Source of the DNA: Chitinophagales bacterium
Lineage (GTDB): Bacteria; Bacteroidota; Bacteroidia; Chitinophagales; UBA2359
Direction of reading: 5' to 3'
Length of the DNA stretch: 23,506 bases
NCBI GenBank assembly: GCA_020629335.1
Contig: JAHDDN010000026.1
Location: 1-23,506, forward strand
Every line of letters starts with the position of its first letter. The stretch's first letter is position 1. Positions 13,488-23,000 of this stretch are shown here, piece by piece. Both the position numbers and the translations under genes were made by a program. The notes under the pieces are model-generated. The model did not search any database, was not told the DNA's origin, and worked only from the letters and a program-made list of their open reading frames with translations.

Positions 13488-15524
13488 TTAAGACCAACTC
13501 ATTCGCTGTAATTGTACCGCATTTAATATTGCTAACAAAGCCACGCCCACATCTGCAAAAACAGCCTCCCACATCGTAGCCAAGCCCCCTGCTCCAAGAA
13601 TAAGCACGATGATTTTTACACCAAATGCCAAAGCGATATTTTGCCAAATAATGCGCTGTGTTGATTTTCCAATTTTTATACCTGTCGCAATTTTGGAAGG
13701 TTGGTCAGTTTGAATAATTACATCTGCCGTTTCAATAGCCACATCACTTCCTAAACTGCCCATTGCAATACCGACATCACTTGCAGCCAGTACAGGCGCA
13801 TCATTGATACCATCACCAACAAAAGCCACAATTTTGTCAGGGTCTTGTTTTATTCTTTCAACTTCGCTTAGTTTATCTTCGGGGAGTAAGCCCCCTTTGG
13901 CATTTTCAATGCCTAAGTCTGCAGCTACTTTTTGGGTGATAGAATTTTTGTCACCCGATAGCATCATTAAGGTCTTTATCCCTGCTTTGCGAAGTTGTTG
14001 AATGCTGTCTTTGGCATCTGCTTTTAACTCATCAGCAATGGTAACATATCCTGCAAATTCTCCATCAATACCAACCATGACAATACTCTCTACAATACTT
14101 TCGGTTTCGGCGGGTAGGGGAATGTTGAATTGCTCTATCAGCTTTTTATTACCTATTACCATCATTTTGCCAGCTACTTCACCTTTCAAACCTTTTCCTG
14201 CAATTTCCTGAATGTTTATAGCTTCGGGGAGGTTACCTTCTGTATTATACTCCAAAATGGCTTTGGCAATTGGGTGGGTGGATTTAGCTTCCATTGCCAT
14301 CAGTAGCTTCATAAATTCAGCTTCGCTAAAATCTCCCTTGACGACTATATCTTTAATTTTGAAAACGCCTTTGGTGACTGTTCCCGTTTTGTCCATCACC
14401 AATGTATTTACTTTGGTCAGTTGGTCAAGATAGGTAGCTCCTTTTAACAATAGCCCGTTTCTGGAAGCTGCACCCAAACCACCAAAATAGCCCAATGGAA
14501 TAGAAATCACTAAGGCACAGGGGCAGGAAATCACTAAGAAGATTAAGGCTCTATAAAGCCAATCTGTAAACATATAATCCGAAACGAAAAAGTATGGTAG
14601 GACACAAATAGCAATTGCCAAATAGACCACAATCGGCGTATAGATTTTAGCTAATCTTCTGATTAATAATTCCGTTTTGGATTTACGGGAAGTGGCATTT
14701 TGTACCAAATCAAGAATACGGGCAATGGAACTATCATTAAATAATTTCTCCACTTTCAGTTCAATCACGCCATCCAGATTGATAGAACCAGCCATTACTT
14801 TTTCGCCTTGTAGGGCGTTTTGTGGCTTACTTTCCCCCGTAAGGGCTGCGGTGTTAAGGGCTGCTTTTTCTGAAAGGAGAACGCCGTCTAAGGGGATTTT
14901 TTCACCGACTTTAACCTGTATTGCTTCACCAATTGCTACCGTTTCGGGGTCAACGGTTACGTAGTTTCCACTTCGCAAAACATTGGCTGTATTGGGTCTG
15001 ACATCCAACAAGGCTTTGATATTGTTTTTGGCTCTTTTGACCGCAGCCGTTTGGAATAATTCTCCAATGGCATAGAACAACATTACCGCTACACCTTCGG
15101 GATATTCTCCAATGGCAAATGCGCCAATAGTGGCAATAGACATCAGAAAAAACTCGGTAAATACTTCGCCTTTCCGCAAGGCTTCCCACGCTTCTTTGAT
15201 AACTGGAAAACCAACTGGAATATACGCCAATGTGTACCAGCCGATTTTCACCCAATCTTTAAAAAAGGAGGCTTCCAGTAAATGCTCAACTGCCAATCCC
15301 GAAAGTAATAAGACCAAACTAATGAGGGCAGGCAGATAGGCTTTCCAACCTAAACTTCCTTCATGGCTGTGGTCGTGCGAATGGTCGTGACCATCACCTT
15401 CATGATGCAAGTCTTTTTCTTTTGCAATCGATGGAGGTGTTTTTGCATCTATTTTTTCTTCTAATGAACAGCAGGTTATATTGCCGTTTTCATCGTAAGT
15501 ATGTATGTGTTTTTCTTTTTTCAT
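13488..15524 (-). CDS. zntA: P1B-type Zn/Cd/Pb-exporting ATPase (ZntA/CadA-like)
   Basis: A 678-residue heavy-metal P-type ATPase that pumps divalent metal from cytoplasm to periplasm. Key sites are TGES (229-232), CPC in SCPCAL (333-338), the phosphorylation site DKTGT (378-382), the STHPIAKA nucleotide-binding HP motif, and GDGINDAP (570-577). Lys637 and Asp658 near the end (GVKII...FADVG) are the TM residues typical of the Zn/Cd/Pb class rather than the Cu class. Instead of a full HMA domain, the N-terminus has CCSLEE (18-23), a CCxxE-like metal site, then a His-rich stretch HHEGDGHDHSHDHSHEG (40-56). It is the last gene of the operon, 37 bp after the methyltransferase gene. Confidence 0.92.
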   Translation of the reverse strand: MKKEKHIHTYDENGNITCCSLEEKIDAKTPPSIAKEKDLHHEGDGHDHSHDHSHEGSLGWKAYLPALISLVLLLSGLAVEHLLEASFFKDWVKIGWYTLAYIPVGFPVIKEAWEALRKGEVFTEFFLMSIATIGAFAIGEYPEGVAVMLFYAIGELFQTAAVKRAKNNIKALLDVRPNTANVLRSGNYVTVDPETVAIGEAIQVKVGEKIPLDGVLLSEKAALNTAALTGESKPQNALQGEKVMAGSINLDGVIELKVEKLFNDSSIARILDLVQNATSRKSKTELLIRRLAKIYTPIVVYLAIAICVLPYFFVSDYMFTDWLYRALIFLVISCPCALVISIPLGYFGGLGAASRNGLLLKGATYLDQLTKVNTLVMDKTGTVTKGVFKIKDIVVKGDFSEAEFMKLLMAMEAKSTHPIAKAILEYNTEGNLPEAINIQEIAGKGLKGEVAGKMMVIGNKKLIEQFNIPLPAETESIVESIVMVGIDGEFAGYVTIADELKADAKDSIQQLRKAGIKTLMMLSGDKNSITQKVAADLGIENAKGGLLPEDKLSEVERIKQDPDKIVAFVGDGINDAPVLAASDVGIAMGSLGSDVAIETADVIIQTDQPSKIATGIKIGKSTQRIIWQNIALAFGVKIIVLILGAGGLATMWEAVFADVGVALLAILNAVQLQRMSWS

Positions 15525-15561
15525 TTATTAAAAATGGTTAACTGTTAAATACTCTTTGTCA

Positions 15562-16158
15562 CTAAATCCATCTTCTTACCTTTTGACAATAATTGGTGTA
15601 GGTTTTCCCATGTGCATTTATTAAAAAGGTTTCTTCCAATCTAATTTGTGTATTAATACTAATGGTTGAGAGCGAGACAATCAGCAAGGTAAAGGCATTT
15701 GGAATGACTAAAAGCAGACCGACATTGGCAATCATAATACCCAAAAAAATAGGGTTTCTGGAAAAGGAGAATAAGCCTGTGGTTACGAGTTCGGTTTTGT
15801 TGTTTTCATCAATACCAATGCGCCAAGAATTTGCCATTTGAGATTGAGCGACCCAAACCAAAATCAGCGACAATACCAATAAACCCCAGCCGATAAATTC
15901 CAAATAACTGTGTTCCAAGTACCAAAAAGGCAAAAGATATTGATACCATTCATTTTTAAAGGCATAAATAAATACGACCGCAAATTCCAAGAGGGAAATG
16001 AAGGTAAATACCTTTCCATTATACCCATGTGCATCATCCGTTTTGTTAAAGGTCAAAGGGTTTACCCCTGTTCTTTTCCAAAGCAGATAAGACCGCAGGA
16101 AAAAGACAAAGAAGAAATAGACCAATAAAAAGAGGAATAAGTACACTTCTATTCTCAT
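15562..16158 (-). CDS. Isoprenylcysteine/phospholipid methyltransferase-like membrane protein
   Basis: A 198-residue integral membrane protein with about five hydrophobic segments. The C-terminal half has the ICMT/PEMT signature: TTGLFSFSRNPIFLG (126-140), RLEETFL with EE at 175-176, and a terminal YCQKVRRWI. In eukaryotes the family uses SAM to methylate prenylcysteine or phosphatidylethanolamine. The bacterial substrates are mostly unknown. It is found repeatedly in bacterial metal-resistance clusters, so a role in envelope modification under metal stress is inferred. It lies between the fur gene and the P1B ATPase gene. Confidence 0.75.
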   Translation of the reverse strand: MRIEVYLFLFLLVYFFFVFFLRSYLLWKRTGVNPLTFNKTDDAHGYNGKVFTFISLLEFAVVFIYAFKNEWYQYLLPFWYLEHSYLEFIGWGLLVLSLILVWVAQSQMANSWRIGIDENNKTELVTTGLFSFSRNPIFLGIMIANVGLLLVIPNAFTLLIVSLSTISINTQIRLEETFLINAHGKTYTNYCQKVRRWI

Positions 16159-16191
16159 TAGTTTTTTCTACAAAATTATCAAGATTATCAA

Positions 16192-16206
16192 TGCAATGAA
16201 ATTGCA
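16192..16206. promoter_or_regulatory. Palindrome, possible Fur-family operator
   Basis: TGCAAT-GAA-ATTGCA is a perfect 6-3-6 inverted repeat. It can also be read as TGCAA-N5-TTGCA, similar to the Nur-type box. It ends 4 bases before the fur stop codon, in the 51-bp gap between fur and the methyltransferase gene. This is a candidate internal operator bound by the adjacent Fur-family regulator. No copy was noticed at the operon's 5' end. Confidence 0.35.
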
Positions 16207-16209
16207 AAC

Positions 16210-16623
16210 TTATTCCTGACAATCAGGACAAATGCCTTTTATCATCATGGTCATTTCTTTTTGAATATAACCTTTCGGAAGTTCCATTTTGGGAATGACC
16301 AAACTATCAAAACAACTTATCTGTTTGCATTGCTCACATTGAAAGTGTGGATGCTGGTCAATGTGGTGATTGGTTGTGCAATGTTCATCACATAGCGCAT
16401 ATTTCACTTCTCCCGTTCCGTTATTGATGCCGTGTATAATTCCTTTTTCCTCAAAAGTTTTGAGGGTGCGGTAAATAGTAATTCTATCGGATTTTGGAAA
16501 GGCGTTTTCCAGTTCTATTAAACCAAAAGTTTTGTCATGTTGTAAAAAATATTCTAATAGGAGCTGTCGCATCGGTGTGATGCGGACAGCTTTTTCTGCT
16601 AAAATTTTATGTGCTTGCTCCAT
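16210..16623 (-). CDS. Fur-family metal-dependent transcriptional regulator
   Basis: A 137-residue Fur-family protein. The winged helix lies at about 15-75 (ITPMRQLLLEYF, SDRITIYRTLKTFEEKGIIH). The metal-binding and dimer part has HPHFQCEQC (91-99) and GICPDCQE (130-137). The two CxxC pairs (C96/C99 and C132/C135) are the structural zinc site of Fur and Zur. Which metal it senses cannot be read off; context suggests zinc or another divalent ion. Its ATG shares one base with the stop of the upstream CDF-like gene (TAATG on the minus strand), so translation is probably coupled. A palindrome just after its own stop may be a target. Confidence 0.85.
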   Translation of the reverse strand: MEQAHKILAEKAVRITPMRQLLLEYFLQHDKTFGLIELENAFPKSDRITIYRTLKTFEEKGIIHGINNGTGEVKYALCDEHCTTNHHIDQHPHFQCEQCKQISCFDSLVIPKMELPKGYIQKEMTMMIKGICPDCQE

Positions 16624-17429
16624 TATTTTGATAATTTTAAAATACGCAGCGCACCTTGTATCACGATTACAAAAACAATAATTCCAATAATCAAATCAGG
16701 AATAGCGGAATTAAACCAGTTCACTAAAATAGCAGCGGCAATGACACCAAGATTTATGATAATATCATTAGAGGTGAAAATGGAACTTGCCTTCATGTGA
16801 GCTTCTTCCTTATTTTTAGATTGTTGTAGTAAATACAAACATATACCGTTGGCGATTAAGGCAAAAATCGAAACGATTATCATGGTCTGAAAGTCGGGCA
16901 TTTGCTCTGCTCCCAAAAAACGCCTCAATACTTCTATGAAACCAAAAGCAGCAAGTGCAATTTGAAAATAACCTGCAACTTTTGCTACTTTCTTCTTTCT
17001 TAAAACCGTTCCACCGACTGCAAATAAACTAATGCCATAGACAAAAGCATCGGCTAACATATCTAAGCTATCTGCCACTAATCCCATTGACTTGGAAATC
17101 AATCCTGTTGTCATTTCTACTATAAAAAAGAGAAAATTGATTAACAGTACTATCCAAAGTAATCTTTTTTGATTGCTGTTTTCGTCAAATGTAGTTTCGG
17201 TAGTCTTTTCAGTTGTCAGGTGATTTGCTCCTAAATTCAAGTCGGTAAGTGCTGCCTCAATAGGTTTTACTTCGTATGTGTGAAAAACAGATAAGGTACG
17301 ATTAGGAATGTCAAAATCAAGATGTTTAATATTTGCTATTCCATCTAACTTCATACGAATTAGGTTTTCTTCCGAAGGACAGTCCATTTGTGCTATTTTG
17401 AATACAGATTTTTTCATCGTTTCCATCAT
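16623..17429 (-). CDS. CDF-like cation transporter with N-terminal HMA-like domain
   Basis: A 268-residue protein. Residues 7-75 form an HMA-like ferredoxin fold with MDCPSEE (15-21) in place of the usual CxxC. Six hydrophobic segments follow (about 90-262). TM2 has the CDF motif D123-x3-D127 (DSLDMLADA), but TM5 has F218-x3-D222 (FTSND) where classical CDFs have His/Asp-x3-Asp. The usual C-terminal cytoplasmic domain is absent. It should export a divalent metal by proton exchange, with altered site geometry. The FTSND variant seems to belong to a distinct CDF subfamily. It is 11 bp after the adaptor gene and overlaps the fur gene by one base. Confidence 0.8.
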   Translation of the reverse strand: MMETMKKSVFKIAQMDCPSEENLIRMKLDGIANIKHLDFDIPNRTLSVFHTYEVKPIEAALTDLNLGANHLTTEKTTETTFDENSNQKRLLWIVLLINFLFFIVEMTTGLISKSMGLVADSLDMLADAFVYGISLFAVGGTVLRKKKVAKVAGYFQIALAAFGFIEVLRRFLGAEQMPDFQTMIIVSIFALIANGICLYLLQQSKNKEEAHMKASSIFTSNDIIINLGVIAAAILVNWFNSAIPDLIIGIIVFVIVIQGALRILKLSK

Positions 17430-17440
17430 TTAATTTCAAA

Positions 17441-18664
17441 TCAATGCTCATGTGATAACTCCCCAGCTTTTGATTGAGCAAAAACATAATAAGCTCCATT
17501 GGTTACGATTTTCATTCCATCGGGTATTTGGTCAATCAGTTTGACGGCTGTAAAACCATTGTCGGTATTACTTGGAAGCACTTTTATTTGTTCAAATTTT
17601 ATTTCATCATCGGCATTGTCATTGGCAACATAGATGTAGGAAAAATTACCATCCTTGATGATTGCCTTTTCGGGCAATGCCTGAACGGTTTGGTCATTCA
17701 GCCATATTTTAGCTTCTACAAATAATTCCTTGATGAACTTAGGACGTTTCTTTTTCAAATGTCCGTGAATGCGTACCGTTTTGGTTTGTGTATTGAACTC
17801 TTTGCCAATTATATAGACTTCTGCATCAAACACTTCATTCCCCAATGCAGGAACGGTGTAACTGATTGTCTGCCCTACATTTACATTGGTTATATCTTTT
17901 TCAAAAACATCCAGTTCCAAATGCAAATGGTTCTCATCTACAATTTCCAATAATTCCACTTGTGGAGTTACATACATTCCATTGTGCATATTTACCGAAG
18001 TAATATAACCAGACATAGGGGAAATTATGGCAATGCGTTCGGTGATATTATCAGGTGTCAGGTTAGCGGTATTGAAGCCGAGATAAGCTAACTGTTTGGC
18101 AATGCCTTTAATGGTCGCAGTTTTAGCGTTTACCTTTGATTGAAGTTGTTGCAGCTTTTTTTCTATCCCTGCATTGGCAGTTACTAATTTTTGCTGCCGA
18201 GCCAGTTCCTGATTTAAGAAAGTTAGCTCCGATTGCACTTCAAGGTAAGTCTGTTGTTTTTGGATAAATTCAGGATTTTCCAAATAGCCAATAACTGTCC
18301 CTTTTTTGATATAACTGCCTTCCACATATTTTTTAAAACCTCTGATAAATCCGTCTGCTCTGCCACTTACCGCAGCATAAGCATTGGGAGGCAGGTCAAG
18401 CGTTCCAGTTGCCTTAATGAAGTCATTGATTTTGACTTGTGAGAAATCACCGAACTGAATGTTCATGGTTTCAATCTGCTCTTTGGTCAGATGAATTTCT
18501 CCTTCTGCGTGTTTTTCGCCGTGTTCATGTCCATCATCTTCGCTATGTTGTTCAGATGCGTGGTCGTGTCCGTCACCATCGGCGTGGCTATGACCACAAG
18601 CAAAAAAGGTGAGGATTAACGCAAGGCTAAAAAATAGGATGATATATGATTTATTATTTTTCAT
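17441..18664 (-). CDS. czcB: RND efflux periplasmic adaptor (CzcB/CusB-like membrane fusion protein)
   Basis: A 407-residue lipoprotein. A hydrophobic signal ends in LTFFAC, with Cys23 as the lipidation site. The mature N-terminus is His/Asp-rich (residues 24-58, GHSHADGDGHDHASEQH...), suited to metal capture. It then has the adaptor layout: barrel-sandwich/lipoyl half-motif (AVSGRADGFIRGF, GTVIGYLENPE), a helical hairpin (about 135-190, FIQKQQTYLEVQSELTFLNQELARQQKLV), and a second half with ISPMSGYITSVNMHNGMYVTPQVELLEIVD and a beta-barrel. It links the RND pump to the outer-membrane channel. It starts 14 bp after the stop of the pump gene. Confidence 0.9.
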   Translation of the reverse strand: MKNNKSYIILFFSLALILTFFACGHSHADGDGHDHASEQHSEDDGHEHGEKHAEGEIHLTKEQIETMNIQFGDFSQVKINDFIKATGTLDLPPNAYAAVSGRADGFIRGFKKYVEGSYIKKGTVIGYLENPEFIQKQQTYLEVQSELTFLNQELARQQKLVTANAGIEKKLQQLQSKVNAKTATIKGIAKQLAYLGFNTANLTPDNITERIAIISPMSGYITSVNMHNGMYVTPQVELLEIVDENHLHLELDVFEKDITNVNVGQTISYTVPALGNEVFDAEVYIIGKEFNTQTKTVRIHGHLKKKRPKFIKELFVEAKIWLNDQTVQALPEKAIIKDGNFSYIYVANDNADDEIKFEQIKVLPSNTDNGFTAVKLIDQIPDGMKIVTNGAYYVFAQSKAGELSHEH

Positions 18665-18678
18665 TTTATGACTGATTG

Positions 18679-21600
18679 TTAGTTAGTAAAAAATTGATGA
18701 AACACCACCGCCTTATTGTGTGCCAATACCTGTTCCCAAAAACTTATCTGATTTTTGGCAGAAATATTTAAGGTATTGAGCAATTCGAGGTAGGATATTT
18801 CTCCAGCTTCATAGTTGAGGTCGGAAATTCGCACGAGTTCAGGATTGATGATTTCCAATTGTTCCTGATAGTAGTTTGCGCCAGCTTCATACAATTGTAT
18901 GGCATTTTCGATAGCCAATAGTTCTTGATTGACTTGTTGCATTTTGACATCGAGTTTGGTTCTTTGAACCTCGACCTGCAATTCCTGTGCGCTTATTTTT
19001 CTCTTGATATGGCTATTAAATATCGGAATACTTATTCCTGCTTGTAATCCATGCAGCCAACCATCTTCTGTAAATCGTTGTGTCGCATAACCAATATTAA
19101 AATCAGGCTTTAAATCCGTTTTCATCAGTTCAACATTTGCCTGTTCAATTAGAATATCCTGATTGGCAATTTGTATCTGTAAATTGTTGAGGCTGTCTTT
19201 TGAACTAAAAGCCATCATTGCCAGATTATCTGTTGAAGTAACGGACTGGTCAGTATTCAAAAGATTGGCTAATTGCTTTTCCAGATTTCCAATTTCCAAA
19301 ATGGATTGATTGAGCAATAAGCGATATTCATTCAAAGCGGATTGAATGGTCAGCTTTTCAATATTATTAGCTGCGCCAACATCCACCCGTACCGTTGCCA
19401 TTTGAAAATACTGCTCGTAAGTCTGTATCAATTGCTCGTAGAGTTGCTGTAATTCCTTACGTTGTTGCAATTCGAGATAGGTTTGTTTGACCTCCAAAAT
19501 CAATTCACTCTTCGTCAGTTCCTTACCTAAATAACTTTGCTTGACGACTTCATTTTGCAAAGCATTTTGAGCCTTTACAGATGCAGGGTTGGGAATGTTT
19601 TGTACTACTCCGATTTGGTTCACCCGTTGCCCGTTTTCTCTAAACAATCCATCACCTTGATAGCTGATTTCCGTATCTCCAAGTGAGTATGGCAAGTCTT
19701 TTAAACTTTCACTTTGTTGAATTTGCAAATCTGCTGCACGAATAACAGGGTGATTTTGGACAGCCATTTCTACGGCTTCCTCCATAGTTACGGGGCGTTG
19801 CTGTGCTTCGGCAGATAAGCTAAAAAACAGGATTGGCAACATAATTAGAGCTGCGCTTACAGTTGGTGAACCTCCACCTTTTCGCTCCTGCCATTTAGCC
19901 AGCCAGCTATATAAAATGGGTAGGACGACTAAGGTTAAAAAGGTAGCGGTTATCAATCCGCCAATTACAACCGTTGCCAAAGGTCGTTGTACTTCCGCAC
20001 CGCCAGAGGTGGAAAGAGCCATCGGCAAAAAGCCTAATGAAGCGACCGAAGCGGTCAGTAAAACAGGGCGCAAGCGAACACTTGTACCTTTGATAATCCG
20101 CTCCCTGATATTGGTAACGCCTTCCTTTTTCAACTGATTGAGATAACCAATCAGGACAATTCCATTCAGAACTGCCACACCAAAAAGGGCTATAAAACCA
20201 ATACCTGCCGAAATGCTAAACGGCATCCCTCGAAGCTCCAAAGCCCAGATACCACCAATGGCAGAAAGTGGAATAGCTGTAAAAATCAAAAGTGCCTGTG
20301 AGATACTGCCAAAGGTGAAGTAGAGCATAATAAATATCAGGGCAAGGGCAATCGGTACGGCTACCATCAAACGGGCATTGGCAGCTTGCAGGTTTTCAAA
20401 CTGACCGCCATAAGTGAAATAATAGCCAGCAGGGATTTCCACTTTTGCATCTAATTCTTTTTGGATTTTTCCGACCAATGTTTCTACATCCGTATCACCT
20501 ACATTGACCCCAATTACAATTCTGCGGTTGGTGTTTTCTCTGGAAATTTGCATGGGTGCATCTATCAATTCCACATTGGCGACAGCTTGCAAGGGTACTT
20601 GCGTTCCATTATCCAAAGTGATGTAGAGGTTTTGTACATCTGCAATTCCGTTGCGGTATTTTTCATCTAATCGAACCACCAAATCAAACCGCTTTTCACC
20701 TTCATAAATTACTCCTGCTTTTTCACCTGCAAAAGCACTTCTGACCACTTGATTGACCTCTTTGACCTGCAAACCATATTGTGCCATTTTATCATATTTG
20801 AAATTGATGATGATTTGCGGCATCCCGATAGTCTGCTCCACATTGACCGTTCCTACCCCGTCAATTTTAGTAATGATACTTTCGGCTTCTTTGGCTTTGT
20901 TGTAGAGCAAATCCAAGTCCTGACCGTACAGCTTAATAGCAATGTCTGCTTTTGAACCCGTCATTAACTCATTGAACCGCAACTGGATAGGTTGGGAAAA
21001 TTCATAGCCGACCCCAGGAATAACACTCAACGATTTTTCAATCTTTTCAAACATCTCTTTTCGGTTACTGGCGGATGTCCATTCACTTTTAGGTTTCATC
21101 ACTAAAACATAATCGCCAATCTCAACAGGCATGGGGTCAGTTGGTATCTCGGCTGCACCGATATTGACCACCACATCCTCAATTTCAGGAAAATCTTTAA
21201 GTAGTTTCTTTTGAATAATAGATGCCATTTCAACACTTTGGGAAAGCGAAGTACCCGCAGGTAAAATTTGCTGCATGGCTAAATCACCTTCTTCCAAAGT
21301 GGGGATAAATTCGCCCCCCATTCGGCTGAATACGAGCAAGCTAACAGCAAATAAAACAACCGTAGCTAATACGAAAACGGCTTTGAAGCGTAAAGCCAAA
21401 TTCAAAACGGGCGTATAAAGTCTTTGGAAAAAAGCAATGATACGGTCAGCAATGGTTTTCTTATCAGTAATATTTTTATTGAGAAACAGGGCGGTCATCA
21501 TGGGTACATAGGTAAGGGAAAGGATTAAAGCCCCACCGATTGCCAGCATGACCGTTTGCGCCATTGGTTTGAACATTTTGCCCTCAATACCGACCAAAGC

Positions 21601-22986
21601 AAGAATAGGAATGTAAACCATCAGGATTATTATTTCCCCAAAAGCTGCGGAACTTCTGATTTTTTGAGCAGCCGTTTTGACCTCATTATTCATTTGAGTA
21701 GCCGTCAGTTTTTGACCTGCAAAATTGACCTGTAAGCGGTGAACTATGGCTTCTACGATAATGACCGCCCCATCTACGATTAGACCAAAATCAATTGCTC
21801 CCAAACTCATTAGATTGGCGGATATGCCGAGCATATTCATCATGGAAACGGCAAACAACATCGAAAGTGGAATGACCGAAGCCACTATAAGCCCTGCTCT
21901 CCAATTTCCGAGCATCATCACCAAAATGAAAATAACAATCAAGCCCCCTTCAAGCAGGTTGGTTTTAACTGTTCCGATTGCAGTAGAAACCAATTTATCC
22001 CTGACCAAGTAAGGTTCAATAATCACACCTTCGGGCAATGATTTTTTGATTTGTTCTACCCGTTCTTTTACCCGTTCAGTTACAGCAGCAGAATTTGCGC
22101 CTTTTAGCATCATCACCCGACCGCCTACGGCTTCCTCTCCATCCCGTACCAATGCACCATATCGAGGGGCTTTGCCAAACTGGACGGTAGCGACATCCTT
22201 AACTAAAATGGGTCTGCCATTGCGGACATCCACGACAATATTTTCCAAGTCAGCCAATGAATGGGCAATGCCATCGGTGCGGATATAGTAGGTATTTGGA
22301 TTTTTCTCGATATATGCACCGCCTGTATTCTCATTGCTGTTTTCTAAAGCGGTTAGAATATCGGTAATACTGATACCTACTGATTTGAGCAAATTGGGAT
22401 TGACTGCTACCTCATATTGTTTGAGAAAGCCGCCCATTGTATTAACCTCAACAACTCCCTCAATGCCTGACAATTGGCGTTTGACAATCCAATCCTGAAT
22501 GCTCCTTAGTTCCATTGGAGGATATTTATCTTCATAACCTTCAGCAGGTCGGACTACATATTGATAAATCTCTCCCAAACCCGTAGAAATCGGAGCCATT
22601 TCAGGTGTTCCCAAGCCAGTAGGAATATCATCTTCGGCTTCTTTGAGGTATTCCCCCACCAATTGCCGAGCGAGATAAACGTCCATATCTTCCTCAAAAA
22701 CGACCGTCACAACCGACAGTCCAAAACGGGAAATAGAACGTATCTCAACCAGTTGTTGAATATTCTGTAATGCCAACTCAACGGGTGTGGTAATGAATTG
22801 CTCCACTTCCAACGTTGCCAAAGTGGGCGAAATGGTAATAACCTGTATCTGATTATTGGTAATATCAGGTACGGCATCTATGGGCAATTGACGTAGGGAA
22901 AAAGCACCCCACACAATCAATGCAAGCGTCAATAGCCCTATTACAAACTTATTCTCAATAGAATAAGCGATAATCTTATCAAACAT
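18679..22986 (-). CDS. czcA: CzcA-type heavy-metal RND pump fused to a TolC-like outer-membrane factor
   Basis: A 1435-residue fusion. Residues 1 to about 1040 are a complete HME-RND proton antiporter. TM4 carries D399, D405 and E412 in AIDFGLIVDGAVIIVE, the proton-relay pattern of the divalent (Zn/Co/Cd) class rather than the Cu/Ag class. It also has GGEFIPTLEEGD at the first periplasmic loop junction. After WLAKWQERKGGGSP comes a hydrophobic stretch ALIMLPILFFSLSAEA (to residue 1061) that looks like a signal peptide, then 374 residues of OMF: VTMEEAVEMAVQNHP, long coiled helices, and a repeat with YEAGEISYLELLNTL. Such fusions occur in Bacteroidota. The OMF is probably released by proteolysis, since one chain can hardly sit in both membranes otherwise. 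Confidence 0.93.
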   Translation of the reverse strand: MFDKIIAYSIENKFVIGLLTLALIVWGAFSLRQLPIDAVPDITNNQIQVITISPTLATLEVEQFITTPVELALQNIQQLVEIRSISRFGLSVVTVVFEEDMDVYLARQLVGEYLKEAEDDIPTGLGTPEMAPISTGLGEIYQYVVRPAEGYEDKYPPMELRSIQDWIVKRQLSGIEGVVEVNTMGGFLKQYEVAVNPNLLKSVGISITDILTALENSNENTGGAYIEKNPNTYYIRTDGIAHSLADLENIVVDVRNGRPILVKDVATVQFGKAPRYGALVRDGEEAVGGRVMMLKGANSAAVTERVKERVEQIKKSLPEGVIIEPYLVRDKLVSTAIGTVKTNLLEGGLIVIFILVMMLGNWRAGLIVASVIPLSMLFAVSMMNMLGISANLMSLGAIDFGLIVDGAVIIVEAIVHRLQVNFAGQKLTATQMNNEVKTAAQKIRSSAAFGEIIILMVYIPILALVGIEGKMFKPMAQTVMLAIGGALILSLTYVPMMTALFLNKNITDKKTIADRIIAFFQRLYTPVLNLALRFKAVFVLATVVLFAVSLLVFSRMGGEFIPTLEEGDLAMQQILPAGTSLSQSVEMASIIQKKLLKDFPEIEDVVVNIGAAEIPTDPMPVEIGDYVLVMKPKSEWTSASNRKEMFEKIEKSLSVIPGVGYEFSQPIQLRFNELMTGSKADIAIKLYGQDLDLLYNKAKEAESIITKIDGVGTVNVEQTIGMPQIIINFKYDKMAQYGLQVKEVNQVVRSAFAGEKAGVIYEGEKRFDLVVRLDEKYRNGIADVQNLYITLDNGTQVPLQAVANVELIDAPMQISRENTNRRIVIGVNVGDTDVETLVGKIQKELDAKVEIPAGYYFTYGGQFENLQAANARLMVAVPIALALIFIMLYFTFGSISQALLIFTAIPLSAIGGIWALELRGMPFSISAGIGFIALFGVAVLNGIVLIGYLNQLKKEGVTNIRERIIKGTSVRLRPVLLTASVASLGFLPMALSTSGGAEVQRPLATVVIGGLITATFLTLVVLPILYSWLAKWQERKGGGSPTVSAALIMLPILFFSLSAEAQQRPVTMEEAVEMAVQNHPVIRAADLQIQQSESLKDLPYSLGDTEISYQGDGLFRENGQRVNQIGVVQNIPNPASVKAQNALQNEVVKQSYLGKELTKSELILEVKQTYLELQQRKELQQLYEQLIQTYEQYFQMATVRVDVGAANNIEKLTIQSALNEYRLLLNQSILEIGNLEKQLANLLNTDQSVTSTDNLAMMAFSSKDSLNNLQIQIANQDILIEQANVELMKTDLKPDFNIGYATQRFTEDGWLHGLQAGISIPIFNSHIKRKISAQELQVEVQRTKLDVKMQQVNQELLAIENAIQLYEAGANYYQEQLEIINPELVRISDLNYEAGEISYLELLNTLNISAKNQISFWEQVLAHNKAVVFHQFFTN

Positions 22987-23000
22987 ATTGAAATTAAAAA

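Noticed and set aside
13465..13647. Short minus-strand ORF at the end of the P1B ATPase gene
   Set aside because: It lies in another frame of the ATPase gene, whose conserved C-terminal helices with Lys637 and Asp658 are intact there.
14950..15255. 101-residue minus-strand ORF inside the ATPase gene
   Set aside because: Out-of-frame shadow of the ATPase coding sequence with no independent signals.
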